Below, piece by piece: positions 1 through 17,111 of a stretch of 64,000 bases of DNA (position 1 is the stretch's first letter; the number at the start of each line of letters is the position of its first letter). The translations under genes were made by a program, and so were the position numbers. Below the pieces are notes generated by a model. That model saw only the letters and a list, made by a program, of their open reading frames with translations. It did no database searches and had not been told where the DNA came from. The stretch is from assembly GCA_947179155.2 (NCBI GenBank), contig OX359267.1, forward strand, positions 56,124,792 through 56,188,791, given 5' to 3'. Origin of the DNA: Hedera helix. Lineage: Eukaryota > Streptophyta > Magnoliopsida > Apiales > Araliaceae.

Positions 1-17
1 ATCGTATATATACTTAC

Positions 18-2161
18 AATACAGATATGGTTACGATAGTCAAACCAGTTCCTTATTTGCACACAACTGCAAGGAATAAACCAATTTAACAATCGACACA
101 ATTTACCAAAAGGCATGCAATAGCAACAAGCAGTGGAGTTTCTATAAACCCATTTATGACACTCACCGATTGCCACCTTTGTCATTTTTACCAAGCTGTT
201 GCAGCACATCAACTTCAATCAACGCTGCTTCACGATATTTCTTAATGCCACGAACAATTTTAACAGCAACCATTTCTTTCCTCTCCTTATCCCAGCATTC
301 TAAAACCTGACCAAAGGTGCCTGAATAACAGAGTTCAGGATTGTAAGCAAATATATAGATAGATAGATAGATAGATAATAAGCCCACAACTGCTACATGC
401 TCCTGCAGTAAGGTATCGGAGATTATACCTTCCCCCATCTTGCTGAAAATTTTATCTGCAAATACAGAAACAGAGCAAACAAGAACATTCAGAAACAACC
501 ATAGAAGATTAAATAAACACGTTTCTATAAAAGAAAACAAGGAAAACCATGAAACTTGTAAACCAAAGTTATGTATATATTGCCCAGTAACTAGATATGA
601 ACCTGCAAGGTTTGCAACTTCAAAGAACACGCTATAAAGATTTGACAGAAATATTTTCATGAAACTGAAAACAAGAGTCTGGCTATCCAATGGATTAGAT
701 TAGGAAAATATTTAACAGAACCATTACAACAACAATTTTTTTAAATGGTTTGCTGAAAAATACTACAAAACAACAAGGCATTATGAAAAATCTTTTATAG
801 TTTTAGAGACAACAATAAGCAATGAATATAAATTTCTTAGATGGTGGAAAAGGGTAGTTACAGCGAGATGTTAAATTATCTCCAACAGCAAACATATAAT
901 GTCCATCTTCGTCATCTTCTCGCCATGGGGGAGAACAATTTCGAGCCACTCCCTTAACAAACAGAGAAGAACTAGAATGGTCTGTGGGTTCCTTGGATGC
1001 AAAGCTGGTCACATTCCCAACCTCTTGTCCACAAAACAATCCTAGCTGAGCCTACACACAGGCATCCATTCACATTTCTCTCAATACAAAATCAGTTCAC
1101 TACCACCCGATACTTTATACCCTTGCAAATACACTTTAGTAAAACTGTAAAAATTATCATCATAACATTAACAAATAAAGGACAACTTTTTAAGGAAATT
1201 CACCACATATGCATCATTTTCAGAGACATTACAACAACAAATTCTCACAAGCTAACAAAAAAACCAATCCAACAAAGAAAAATGTACAAATTTCATGATT
1301 AAAATGGTACATCTTGAGGTCAATGGGCTATAGTATTTACAGAGACTATAAAATTTATTAAACCATGCATCTAAGATGAATATTATTAACAAAATCAAAG
1401 AAAATGAGAAGAATAACAGAGTATCCAATGGATCTTTATTGACAAAGGAAAATTCAAGAAATATTGAATGAAAATAGATATCGCATTATGTCAAATAAAC
1501 AACGTACTCTTATTTTGGAAAAGACAAACTTTATCAGGAAAATTAACAAGCCTTTTTTAATAAAAAAAAGAAGATAGTATAATATTCAAATAAATCAAAA
1601 ATAAAATTATTCAACAAATGATCTGTTTCTGGTTTCAATCTCAACATTAGATCTCTTCTAAACAAAACAGCATACGAAAGGGGGGAAAATTAATTCTCGG
1701 TTAAACAAATAACATTAATCATAATTCAGCATCGATTCACTTGTGAATATATTATAAACACCACATCTAAATAAAAGTACGTAAAACAAAAGGAAATGGT
1801 TCATAATAACCTAATAGCCAAATACAAAGTATTTCAGACTCAGCTAAATCATCAGATCATATAAACTATATAAATTTGACAGATCTGATCGAGTAAAATA
1901 TAATCAACACAATAATTACCGAATACCGATTATTTATCATAAACGAAACGATATTCATTACTTGGCAGTCTACATATCTAATTTGATCAGATCTAGCAAA
2001 ACAGAAACAAAATAAAAAATAATCAAAGAAATCTAAGGTATAGAGAACAGATCTGATACCTTGGGGGCCTGAGGAACAACATCCCAGCCTAAACGCTGCC
2101 TTTTTCTCGGTCGCCGATCCATGTGAGTGTGGGGAAACTCAACCACACGCTCCATCTCCAT
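18..2161 (-). CDS. AFC2: Serine/threonine-protein kinase AFC2-like (LAMMER/CLK family), 5' part only
   Basis: Dual-specificity LAMMER kinases phosphorylate SR splicing factors in the nucleus. Five exons are readable on the minus strand: 2161-2060, 1051-862, 455-429, 320-167 and 66-18, all with GT-AG borders and matching phases, giving the first 174 residues. The start MEMERVVEFPHTHMDRRPRK is characteristic of AFC2; a basic N-terminal region leads into the kinase domain at about residue 98. The glycine loop GEGTFG is at 105-110, the ATP-binding lysine in VAVKI at 127, and the last visible residues (RNWFDYRNHICI) lie in subdomain III-IV. Intron 5 begins at 17, so the catalytic loop and LAMMER motif lie left of the window. 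The 27-bp third exon splits the glycine loop. Intron 1 is about 1 kb. Family assignment is firm; paralogue AFC2 rather than AFC1/3 rests on the N-terminus. Confidence 0.95.
355..377. repeat. (GATA)n microsatellite in AFC2 intron 3
   Basis: About five perfect copies of the tetranucleotide lie in the 108-bp intron 3 of the AFC2 gene, a likely length-variable site. Confidence 0.9.
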
Positions 2162-2255
2162 GATTAATACAGGCAAACAAAGGTTTAATGCGAGAGAAAA
2201 GAGATCAAAAGAAGAGCGATAATCGAACGACGAATGAGGTATGTGAAAAACTTGT

Positions 2256-2263
2256 AACCCTAA
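2256..2263 (+). promoter_or_regulatory. Telo-box-like motif upstream of AFC2
   Basis: AACCCTAA lies about 95 bp upstream of the AFC2 start codon. Short telomere-like motifs occur near the transcription start of many plant housekeeping genes. The motif is short enough to arise by chance; no clear TATA box is visible in this promoter. Confidence 0.3.
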
Positions 2264-2399
2264 TACGCGAACCTAATATTGACGCAACACTAACGAGAGC
2301 CAGTTAGATCTGACCGTCCACGTGTGCTAATTCTAACCCTTAGTTACCAACGATCCGTGGCTTTATAGTTTTGTCACTTAGTTACCATACGCTGGTTGA

Positions 2400-3064
2400 A
2401 GTCGTAAATTTTTTTATGTATTAGGTATGTCTACTGAGGCGCACTTAATAATTTTGAATGATTAAATTGATTATTTATTTAATAAATATATTTTAAATAA
2501 AAAATTACTGAATAACTAAATTAATCAAATATTTAGATTAAATGAATAAGTTTAAATTTTTTAACTGAATAAATAAGTCTTAATTAAATTAAATAAAAAT
2601 AAAATAAAATATTAACTATTATATTAAGTAATATTAAATAAATTTATAATAATTTTGAATATTTTAAAGGGATAAAATAGTAAAAATTTATTATTCAAAC
2701 GTTTTAAACATGTCAATTATCAAACAAATTTCTTTATTCAGAATTTTGTTTCATTCAAATTACTTAAATATTCAAAACTATTTCATTCAGTTTTTATCAA
2801 ATACTCTCTTAATACTTCATTTCATTTCCTCTATTTTATAAAAAAAAATCAAAATGTTAAAATTTATATTAATGTGAATTAATTTGATAAATTTTATAAA
2901 TTATTTTGAAAGCGTCATTAAATACAAATTATTACTTTGAAAAATGAAATAATTTTACATTATAATTATAATTTTATTATATTACATATTAACTATGATC
3001 CTTGTGGGGAGAACATGTAAATTATATGCAGAATCTCTTGAGGTTTGAGATATATAGCATAATT
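2400..3064. other. AT-rich intergenic DNA without a recognisable gene
   Basis: Very AT-rich sequence with runs of TTAAAT/ATTTAA-type words between AFC2 and the CACTA-like remnant. No reading frame of note, and no clear terminal repeats found. Confidence 0.6.
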
Positions 3065-3974
3065 TAAAAATAATCACAAAAGATAGTAATTTATGATGAA
3101 TTTTTAAGTAATTTTAAAATAATATTAATATATATGATGACTCTTAGTGATAATTAATTTTGCCATCAATGTAATATAATTTTCATGACCATGCCAATTA
3201 CCAAAATTTTCACATAAAGTTTTTATTTTTTGTGACACACTAAACCATTATTTATGAATATACACTCTTTGCAATTGCATTTAAATTATCACCAATATTT
3301 TAATGAAAAAAATAATTAAAACAATATTTTATGATGACCACAACAATCATTAAAAAAAATAGATTTTTGTATTAGCTTTTATTTGCAATTACAAAAAAGA
3401 AGGTATTTTGTGATGAAATTTTCAAGTCATCACAAAACAATAAAATATATGATCGTTCTCAATGATGACTAATTTTACTATCATTATAGAGTATTTGTGA
3501 CTGTCATTACAATTACCAAATCTTATGTGAGACTAATTTTGTTTAGTAAGTCAACTCACATATGTTTCTTTTTATATTTTGTTTTAAAATTATAATCATG
3601 ATCAAGACTTTGTTATAGTGATAATACTCATTATTTAGTTTGCAAATGGAGGGAGGACTCAAATCCTACAAGTATCATTTGGTATAATTCATATAGTAAA
3701 ATAAATTGTTCGTAAAAAGATATTCACGTTCTTAACTTTGATTCTTAAAATCATGTGCTTTTTTGTGATAATTTTAACAATTATAATAAATTACGTGTTA
3801 ATGTGATTGTATTAATTATTATAAAATTACAAAACATTTGCATAATTGTCAAAATTATTAAAAAGACATTCATAATGGGAGTATATAAGATGGTTTGTGT
3901 GACAACTAAAATCATCACAAAAATCTTTTGTGTTGGATTTGAGCCATCTCAAAAGGCTATTTTTTCTTGCAGTG
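3065..3974. mobile_element. CACTA (En/Spm)-like non-autonomous transposon remnant, right end intact
   Basis: The right border reads TTTTTTCTTGCAGTG, the reverse complement of the CACTGCAAGAAAA terminal repeat of plant CACTA elements. To its left are several degenerate copies of a subterminal motif resembling TCATCACAAAA / TTTTGTGATGA (near 3075, 3405 and 3910), and 3072-3230 resembles 3404-3540 as a direct repeat. No transposase is present. I could not find the matching left terminus, so the left boundary is only where the subterminal motifs begin; the element may be truncated there. Confidence 0.5.
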
Positions 3975-3975
3975 A

Positions 3976-5545
3976 AAGCTCCCGATTATTGGGAACCTTG
4001 ACCAACTTGACTTGAACCCGCACCGTTCCCTTCGATCCTCATCTCAAAAATATGCATGTCCACTGAAGCTGCTTCACCTCGTCAGTGACCCTGTACTACT
4101 TGTTTCTTCAGCTGTTGCGGCTAAAGAGACACTGAAATCTCATGATCTAATCCTTATAGTGAACACCGGAGGCAGATAAAAAGTATTTGTGTCATCCAAC
4201 TTCTAAATAGCAAATGGGTTCAATCCTTCTAGAGAAGAAGAAGTAGGCCTTTTGGTTTACAAGATAATTTGTCAACAATCTTGTACTTCGGCAGTGAAAT
4301 TGAGCGAATTGTTCATTTCACTCACAAATGATATATTGTATAGGGTAGCCCTAGGAAGAAAGTACGGCGGAAATAGTGAAGGGGAATTAGGTGGTGTGAG
4401 GAACAAGTTGAAGGAGTTATTGGGGTCATTTATTGAGTTGTTGGGTGTTTTTAGTGTAGGGGATTATTTTCCATGGCTTTCTTGGGTGGATCGTGTCAAC
4501 GGATTAAAGGGAAAATTGGAGAAATTGGCTAAAAGACTCGATGTATTTATGGAAGGTGCAGTTCGTGATCATATACTTGATGATCAGGAGAGGAAAGGAC
4601 ATGATGATGGTGCAGGCCAAGATTTTGTAGACATTTTGCTTGAGACTCAAAAACAAAGCATCTGGCTTTCCTATTCATAGAAACGCCATCAAAGCTGTCA
4701 CCTTGATAATTTTTAAAAATCTCTCTCCATCTAATTTTCTATTATTGAATGTGCTGATTTAAAGTAATTAAGGGTCGTCGTTCTTAATTTTCGCTACTAT
4801 TTGTTGAATTGTTAGCACTAGGATAATTAAGTTTAATGAATGTCCCTATACTCTTGGTTCATAAGAGCTTTGCTTTAACCAATTGACCTACAGGACCATA
4901 TATCATGTTACTAGACATTACGTTTGATTGACTTCTTACTTATTGTAGGATATATACTTCTAGAGTAGACAATGACAGAGCTATTAAGAAACCCGGAAGT
5001 TGTGACCAAATTACAAGAGGTGAGAGATATAGGCAGAGGCAATCAAGAATAACGGAGGATGATTTAGAGAAAATGCAATATCTGAAAATTACTCTAATAA
5101 TTCCTCGGGAACCAAATACTAATTCCTCTGCGATTGAACAATCCATCTCCACTACTAATTCCTCGGGAACCAAGGGAGGATGTGAAGGTGATGGGGCATG
5201 ACATTACGGCTGGGACACAAGTGCTCGTCAATGACTGGGCAATTGGAAGAGACCCGTCATTGTGTGACAAACCAGAGGTGTTTAGGCTGGAGAGATTCTT
5301 GAATAGCCCTATAGATTTTAGAGGGTTACACAGAGTTTATTCCGTTTGGTGCTGGCCAGAGGGGTTGCCCTGGTATCCAATTTGCCATGGCTATTAATGA
5401 GCTTGCATTAACAAATGTGGTACACATGTTCGATGTTGCATTGTCTAATGGAGAGATTTGGACATGACAGAGGTGTCCGGGATTACTGCCCATAACCGTA
5501 AGTAATCTCCTCTACGTGTGATTGCAACACCACATGAATTCTTGG
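3976..5545 (+). pseudogene. Cytochrome P450 pseudogene, CYP71A-like
   Basis: Similarity starts abruptly at KLPIIGNL (about residue 40 of a CYP71 protein), two bases after the CACTA-like terminus, so the membrane anchor is missing. It runs through PVLLVSSAVAAKETLKSHDL, then loses roughly 25-30 codons before the equivalent of the WRQIKS segment and meets in-frame stops (for example after NTGGR near 4178). The best-preserved block, 4252-4660, ends DFVDILLETQ. After an intron-like gap the second exon starts near 4950 (MTELLRNPEVVTKLQ) with a stop and frameshifts. A further frameshift near 5328 precedes an intact haem-binding motif FGAGQRGCPG at about 5345-5375. The 3' end matches the family to about IATPH near 5545. 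Not functional. Confidence 0.9.
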
Positions 5546-6079
5546 CAGCTAGTACCATAGAAATAAAACTTGTACTCCACCTCTATTTTATTTGTGTGCA
5601 GTCTTAATTTATTTGTAATTACCATTGTAAAATGTAGTCTTTTTCCATGAAAATTAAGAAGAATGTTGTTATTTCTCTCCAAGTAACAGAGTGGGTATTA
5701 AATGGTGATGTAGTATAATTTATTTTTTATCAGACTGTTGTCACATTTATGAAGATCTTTCTCTTTCCAATCACCTGATGAATGATGAAAGACGACAAAA
5801 ATGATTTTACTTGTTCAGGCCAAGCTTTCGCCCATAATAGGATGGGCTTGGGGCACTTAACCGAATAGAATCAGGCATGAGATATTTTTTTTTAAAAACT
5901 TTATAGAGTTAGGTTTGGGTATAATATTCTAAATAAAAAACTGGGTATAATATTTAGGTACGTAGCTTTGATCCAATTAGCTATCCGTCTTTAGGATATT
6001 TAAATTACAGTTTTCACACGAATTAAAAAATGAAGTAGATGATAGAATATACATAATAAGTCTAATTTTACACATAATA

Positions 6080-6985
6080 AATACCTGGTCGAGCCTTTGA
6101 TAATTTCCAGAACCTCAAAACTGTTAAATCAGAGTCTGCATTGCTTTTGCTATATACTGATAAGTTTGTTCTTTTTAGTTTGCAAATTTTACAGAAATTA
6201 TGTCAAAAAATCTGGACCGATCCAGGAAAGAGGCGGAGTTTGCACCTTCAGCCTTGATGGAGATCCCTTCTCAATATAATAAATATAATGCAACACTAGA
6301 GCTTAATATACTGGGTAGTAATTCAACTTGGTTTCCGTAATTTTGCATGGATGACGGATTTTATTTGGATTAATTCTTTATTTATTTGCATTTCTGAACC
6401 AGTGTTCAAAAAGGGAAAGCCATAGACAGGATTCCTCTTCCTCCACCTCAGTATGGTATGGCCTCTCGAGGAGCATCAAAACCTTCACAGTAGTTAGTAC
6501 TTTTAAACCGAGTCCACCTTCTACTGATAGACGGTCTGCAGCTGTTGGCATGAGTCAACCTGCAAGTTCCCGTCCTCCCGTGACGCCCCCTCTTTTTCTA
6601 AAATTATTTACACCTTATGCCCACTTGTTATAATCTACCTGTTGTAGTGAACCTCTAGCATGTAATTGCCAAACAATAAGTTGTAATAAAGGGATGTAAA
6701 AATTGGATTTAGCATGCAATATTGAAATTAGTATTAATTACGATGTTCGCGTATGCCCCTTTTGCATTACCAATCCTTAGGATATGGTGGCATTTGGTTG
6801 GGGACATCAGGTATCACGGTCAAGCACTTTTATTATTCCTTTTTAGGGAACAGATGGAGACTATATCTTAAATTTAACTTATTTTTCTTTCTTATTTGCA
6901 GACATGTTGTGAATGTGGGCAAGACCTTTAGCTCTGTCCAATATGTCGGACCACATCCAGACCAGCTTTGTTAAATGCATCTTTT
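6080..6985 (+). pseudogene. RGLG-type RING E3 ubiquitin ligase pseudogene (3' part)
   Basis: Four exon relics match the C-terminal half of RGLG copine-RING ligases in order. PGRAFDNFQ ends near 6110; FANFTEIMSKNLDRSRKEAE and the following segment to LELNILG spans 6178-6314; AIDRIPLPPPQYG with TFKPSPPSTDRRSAAVGM spans about 6418-6570; and the RING is split over 6750-6800 (VCPFCITNP, then GWGHQ) and 6900-6985 (TCCECGQDL, then LCPICR). Intron-like gaps remain, so this is a duplicated fragment, not a retrocopy. Stops replace the codon after ITNP and the one after CGQDL, an extra triplet repeats in QYNKYNATL, and the first junction has no GT donor. The N-terminal part and most of the copine/vWA domain are absent. 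Confidence 0.85.
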
Positions 6986-8050
6986 GTCCACGTGCTTATC
7001 ACAACTTTCAATATCGGCTCTTTGCATTTGCATTTGGATAGAGAGAATTAAATAAATAAAATAAAAAAAGAGATGAAATGAAGTGGAATATCATTCAGTT
7101 TTAATTTGAATGAATCATTTCATATTTTTTTAAAATATTAAATTAAATAAATTTTAAAAAAATAGAAATAGTTCACTCTATTTCAATAAAACAACGAAAT
7201 ATTATTAATTTCTTTTTTATAAAAATTAATTATTTTATTATTATTTTCATTCTTTCGATTTAAACGTAGTAATATTATAATTGACAATTCATAGGAGGCG
7301 GAATACACGTTCAGTACTAAAAAACGTTTTGAACCAGATATTGAGTGGACATTTAAGACCCCGTTTGGCATAATTGTGTGCCCAGTACGAAGTGATGACG
7401 GAAAAACTCTTATTGCCCGAGTCCTATACGACTTAAAAGTTTTATTGTAGTAAAAAAAAAATCTCCAGTGCCTACAAATTAGTGTTAATTTATTTATATT
7501 ATTCATAAAAATTAGAGCATTGAATGTGAAAAAAGAACTCTTCTATAGCGATATAATAATTGACCATAAAAATCATAAATGAGTATTTTATAATTTTTAT
7601 TTATTTATATTTTTATCTTTAATTAAATAAAACACTTGTATCTAATTATGTATAGAATTTTTCGTGAAAAAATGTGTTGCCGGAATGGGGGCGGAGTTGT
7701 CTTCAACTTCACCAACATACACCTCACATTTTTAGACCGTCACGTGGTTGGGGGTGTGTTGTTTTATTCGTATGTAGTGTACTCCCATAAATTATTTCCT
7801 TGTTTAGACCGACGATAAGATGTGATTTATTTGTTCAAGAATTTATTAGTAGTCCTCTAGTTTTTGATAATGCCTAGGCACATGGAATACTTAGGAGTAG
7901 TAATCATGAATAATCTTTTGAAATCTCCATTTATTTATTTATTTTATTTACAATTTGTGTTAGCCAGCTGGAAGCATGTACCCTTGCCAACATCAGACCA
8001 TGGAAGTTATATATATATATATCAAAATTTAAGGTTCAAAAATATATTTC
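6986..8050. other. AT-rich intergenic DNA, nothing recognised
   Basis: No convincing gene or complete transposable element was seen between the RGLG relic and 8050; short reading frames here show no family resemblance. Confidence 0.6.
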
Positions 8051-8288
8051 CTCCGTTTTAATTTAGAAGGCCATTATAATTCTTTTAAAAGTCAAATTAA
8101 AATGATACTTTCAAATTTAAAATTATTATAAATTCACTTAAATTTAATCAATACAATAATTAATTTTTTTAAATTAATTAAAAAAATTATTAAGTTATAA
8201 TTTTAACTAAATTTATATTAATTTTATATTTAATTTTTTAAAAATTAATTTTTAAAAAATTAATAATAATCTTAAAAAAGGGAAAGAG
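8051..8288. mobile_element. Degenerate Stowaway-like MITE (tentative)
   Basis: CTCCGTTTTAATTTAGAAGG at the left and CTTAAAAAAGGGAAAGAG at the right form imperfect inverted ends flanked by AATATAT on both sides; the interior is almost pure A/T. The ends are diverged, so this is a weak call. Confidence 0.35.
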
Positions 8289-8465
8289 AATATATTTTTA
8301 CAAAGTATAGTGTGTTGTCATCTCAAGTTGAATGTATAAATGCCGTCTTGAAACCAATTGAACAAGGGTTGCCTTGCCTGCCTCTTTCCTTTCGCCTCTT
8401 ACCATTAATTTTTTTATTTTGTCAAAATAAGAATTTTATGAAGCATAAAAAGATGGTGTATTACG

Positions 8466-9205
8466 CATAGAGCATAGTTATTAGAATCGGACCTAATCCA
8501 CCGATGAACTCAACTGGGGGACTCTAATCGATCCGGTTCTTTGTAAATACCAAATCTATAATTAGACTACTATAAATTATTTATACCGGACAATTTTTTT
8601 ATAAAATTGTCTAAAGACTCTAAACTAACAGATTTTATAAAAATCGGACCGACTTTTAAAAATTAGAGAGAAAAATATTTTTGAAATAAATAATTTTTAC
8701 TTTCAATTCTTTCAACTCTTTCGCACCTTTCATTTATTTAATTTTCTTTAATTTAGTTTCTATTAAAATAATATATTAATTTTCTTTAATTTAGTTTTTA
8801 TTAAAATAATATTATATATTCTACTTATTCTAAAATAAAAGACACGTATTAATATTTTATTGCTTTTTTAAAAAAGTCAATAGAAAACTCTTTTAAACTT
8901 AGAATTGATATGATTTATTTATCCTCTGAAAATAATTCTCATAATTAATACTAATTTTTAGATAATTTAAAAATATTATAATTATATTAATAAATTTAAG
9001 TAGATTTATATAAATTTTAATATTTTTTTGATCTTATATTTTAGTATAAAAGAGAGTATTATTATTCTCTAATTGGTACTTTATAATTTATTTAATAAAA
9101 ATTTATATTTTTTAATAATATATATTATTTTTAAAATAAAAATCAGTTAAACTACTGAACTATTGAACCAGTAATTTAATATCCGATCCGATTCTTATAC
9201 CTATG
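8466..9205. mobile_element. hAT-like non-autonomous element with 8-bp TSD
   Basis: The element starts CATAGAGCATAGTTATTAG and ends CGATTCTTATACCTATG. The ends are inverted repeats (CATAG-TTATTAGAATCGG against CATAGGTATAAGAATCGG) if a 7-bp internal duplication (AGCATAG) in the left end is allowed for. The 8-bp direct repeat GTATTACG flanks it at 8458-8465 and 9206-9213, as expected for hAT insertion. It is 740 bp, AT-rich and non-coding. Confidence 0.65.
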
Positions 9206-9634
9206 GTATTACGGTAATGAACTCAACGAAGGTCCCGGCAATTAACTGATAACAAAACTTAAAATATTCTAAGTCCAGACAAAATACAAAAGTAAAGTTT
9301 CAAGAAGGAAAATCTTTATCCAGACATTATTAAAAAAAGTGTATGAGCTTTATTAATCTCAAGTAAGGATTGTTCTTAAAAATCTTTATCAATTAATTTT
9401 AATGGAAATTAAGCTGGATGACGCGGAGACACGTAGTCATAACAAGTAAAAGACCGGGAACCGACGCGTCAAGTCTCCTTTTAACGAAACGAATCCTTTA
9501 TGTCCATACAAACAGTGTAGTGTTTCTCAACAACAGAAGGAATGTCGATCCAAGTTTGTGTTCAGAGAGAGAAAGTGGTGGGTGATTGATTTTTAGAGTG
9601 AGAGAGAGAGTAGGGGGATTGAGGGGAAGATCAG

Positions 9635-14456
<4,822 letters not shown>

Positions 14457-16471
14457 TTTTTCCAACATGTCATATACTTTGTGAACTGAGATTGTATTAG
14501 TGGAGGGAGGCAGGAAAGGGAGATGGTAGCAGTTGGTGATTTAACTTATAGGCGTGAGGTATGTATTTTACTCTTCCAGATCTTTCTAGTTATTGTAAAA
14601 TGTGATGTAAAGTTTGATACGTTTGAATTGGTTATCCTTAGCTCACGGACAACCTTTGTGTGTTCATTAACTGAACTAGAACCCCCCCACACTGGTTGAA
14701 TTAATTTTACTTGGATTTGGTTAAATCAATGTTAACGTAGATGGATATAATATATGCAGAATGGAACGAGTCACTTCGGTACGGAAAATGGTATTGGATA
14801 TGTTTATTCGGGACCAAATATAATCAAAATTTTGGTGACTTGTTTTTAAATTCGGTTATTAATCAAAATTTTAGAATAAATCAATACAATTTAGAGAGGA
14901 ATTAATGATGGGAGATCAATCCAAATGGATTTTTGAATCGAGGGACAAAAGAACTTTTACTATTTCTAGATTCGGGGACATAATTTAATTTAGTGGATCT
15001 TTTGTTCACATTTCCCAATTGCCCCATCAAGAATGATTTATGTTGCAACATGTATAAATAGTTAATAATATTTGGACGACTAAAAAATTGTGGCATAATA
15101 TTGTGTTTGTGAGTTTGGAGGGATGAGAGGAAAAAGTATTAGAGGGAAAAGGATGGGAAGAAATTATAATTTTTTTTGGTCATGTTTGTGAGTTTTAGAA
15201 AGGAATAGATGGGATGAGATTTTAATTAAATTTTTTTATGTTTGTGAGTTTAGAAATAGAGAAGGGAAGGAAAAGGATTTTTATTTTTAAACTATATTAT
15301 TATTATATTACCCTTATATATATAAATATAAGAAATGATACAATTTAATAATATCTATTAGAATTATTTAAGTTTCCAAATCCCTGTAGAAACCTTGTTG
15401 TAATTGGTTGTATGATAAATTAATATTAAAATATTTGTTAAAAACACTATTTGTTTTTTTTACTCGTGTTGATATCTTCCTTCATGCAATTTTGCCAATT
15501 AATTTTTTTATAAACTATTTTTTAATAATACAATACACATTCTTATAAAAAATAACATATAATATAACAAATTATAATTAATTGATTATTCGTTATATAA
15601 GAATATACTCGGGATTTATAATCAATTACAATTATATACATTATTTATTTTATAAGGTTATTTTTGGTAATGTAAAATATCTTACTTTCCCATCACTCCA
15701 AATCCTCCCGCTTTTAAAGGAAAAATTTTGAGCCAAAAATTAAATTAATTTTACTTCTAAATCATTTTCCTTCCTCTAGACTTGACAAAAATGGTCCAAG
15801 TCCATAGGTCGGCCTAACTCGTCCAGATAAAAGTGGGTTGCGGGCTTATATTTTTCAGTCAAACAAAAAGTGGGTCATTTTTGGGCCTGCCAGTGGCCCA
15901 ATTTATTTATTTTTACGAAAAAGAATAATACATAAAAAAATGTTAAAAATAATTTAATTCATTAATCGTTTAGATCAATTTATGGAATAAAACTTTTCTT
16001 CATTTGTTTACAATACTATTATCTCCAAACCTATGGCTATTAGATATGAAAGAACTTACATAAGGCAAATTTTGAAATATTATTGATTATTAAATGTTAA
16101 TAAATAATAACAATTAATTAATTATATTTTTATATACTTGCACATACAAAAATATGTTACATGTACAATCAAATAATTGTCTCAATATAAATAAATACAT
16201 GTGTAATGTGTTTGTGGTATGATTATAACATTTTTTAAAAATTAGTCACTTGATATTTAATTACAATTATTAGTTTCACATATTTAATCAAATAAATAAT
16301 GCTAACAATATTTTATAATGTTAAAATTATTTCTTAATTAAAAATAAGTTTTTCAATACTTTTTGTTAATAAATATATTTTTATTGAATAAAACAAATTG
16401 CATGTTATACTCAATAGCCCAAGATCAAAATATCATGTTACGTGTCATAATTATATAAAATAAATAAATAA

Positions 16472-16502
<31 letters not shown>

Positions 16503-17103
16503 CAAATGGCCTGTAGACCGGCCTAACCTGACTCGTCCGGGTGACGGAATGCCTATTTTAGGAATGTTCTATGTAGCATAATCCAAATCTTGATTAGATA
16601 GGATTCTAACCATTGGTTATAAAATCTAAATCTTATATATGGATTTTTCTCATTTGTAAATCATACAACAAAGTTGCAATTAGTCTGTTATAGTAAAAAA
16701 AAATCCATTTTACTAAAATAATATTGCATGGATACACAGCAAGTGCGGGATTTTTTTTTTTTATCGCGATTTAATATTTTGAAATGTAACTCAACAATGG
16801 ATATGACAGTAAATAGAAAAAGAAAATTTTAAATTGCCAAATTTAGTATTTCATAACGTAATTAAATTATGAACATGATAGTAAATAAGAAAAATAAAAA
16901 ATTTGAATTGCCAAATTTAATATTTCGTAATAGATGTGTAGTATGAATATGATAATAAATAAAAAAAGAAAAAATATATAGTATAAATATGACAATAAAT
17001 AGAAAAGGATGAATATATAGTATGGATATTGCCAAATTTAATATTTTAGAATAAATATGTAGTATGGATATGATAGCAAAAAAGTGAAGGATGATTAGGA
17101 TCG
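14457..17103. other. Intergenic DNA with degenerate repeats
   Basis: The ABHD17 3' UTR is followed by AT-rich DNA. The stretch 15100-15290 carries loose direct repeats of TTTGTGAGTTT with GA-rich sequence. Near 15780-15900 and 16500-16560 there are similar GGCCTAACTCGTCC / GGCCTAACCTGACTCGTCC segments, probably from an old transposon. A (TAA)n tract lies at 16472-16501. No gene recognised. Confidence 0.6.
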
Positions 17104-17111
17104 CCTAATCT

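Noticed and set aside
163..690. 175-codon minus-strand frame covering AFC2 exon 4
   Set aside because: Only the part at 167-320 is coding; the rest is read-through of introns 2 and 3. The GEGTFG loop is properly formed only by joining exons 3 and 4.
15780..16560. Complete transposon bounded by GGCCTAACTCGTCC-type segments
   Set aside because: The two segments are in the same orientation, and no inverted ends or target duplication could be found.
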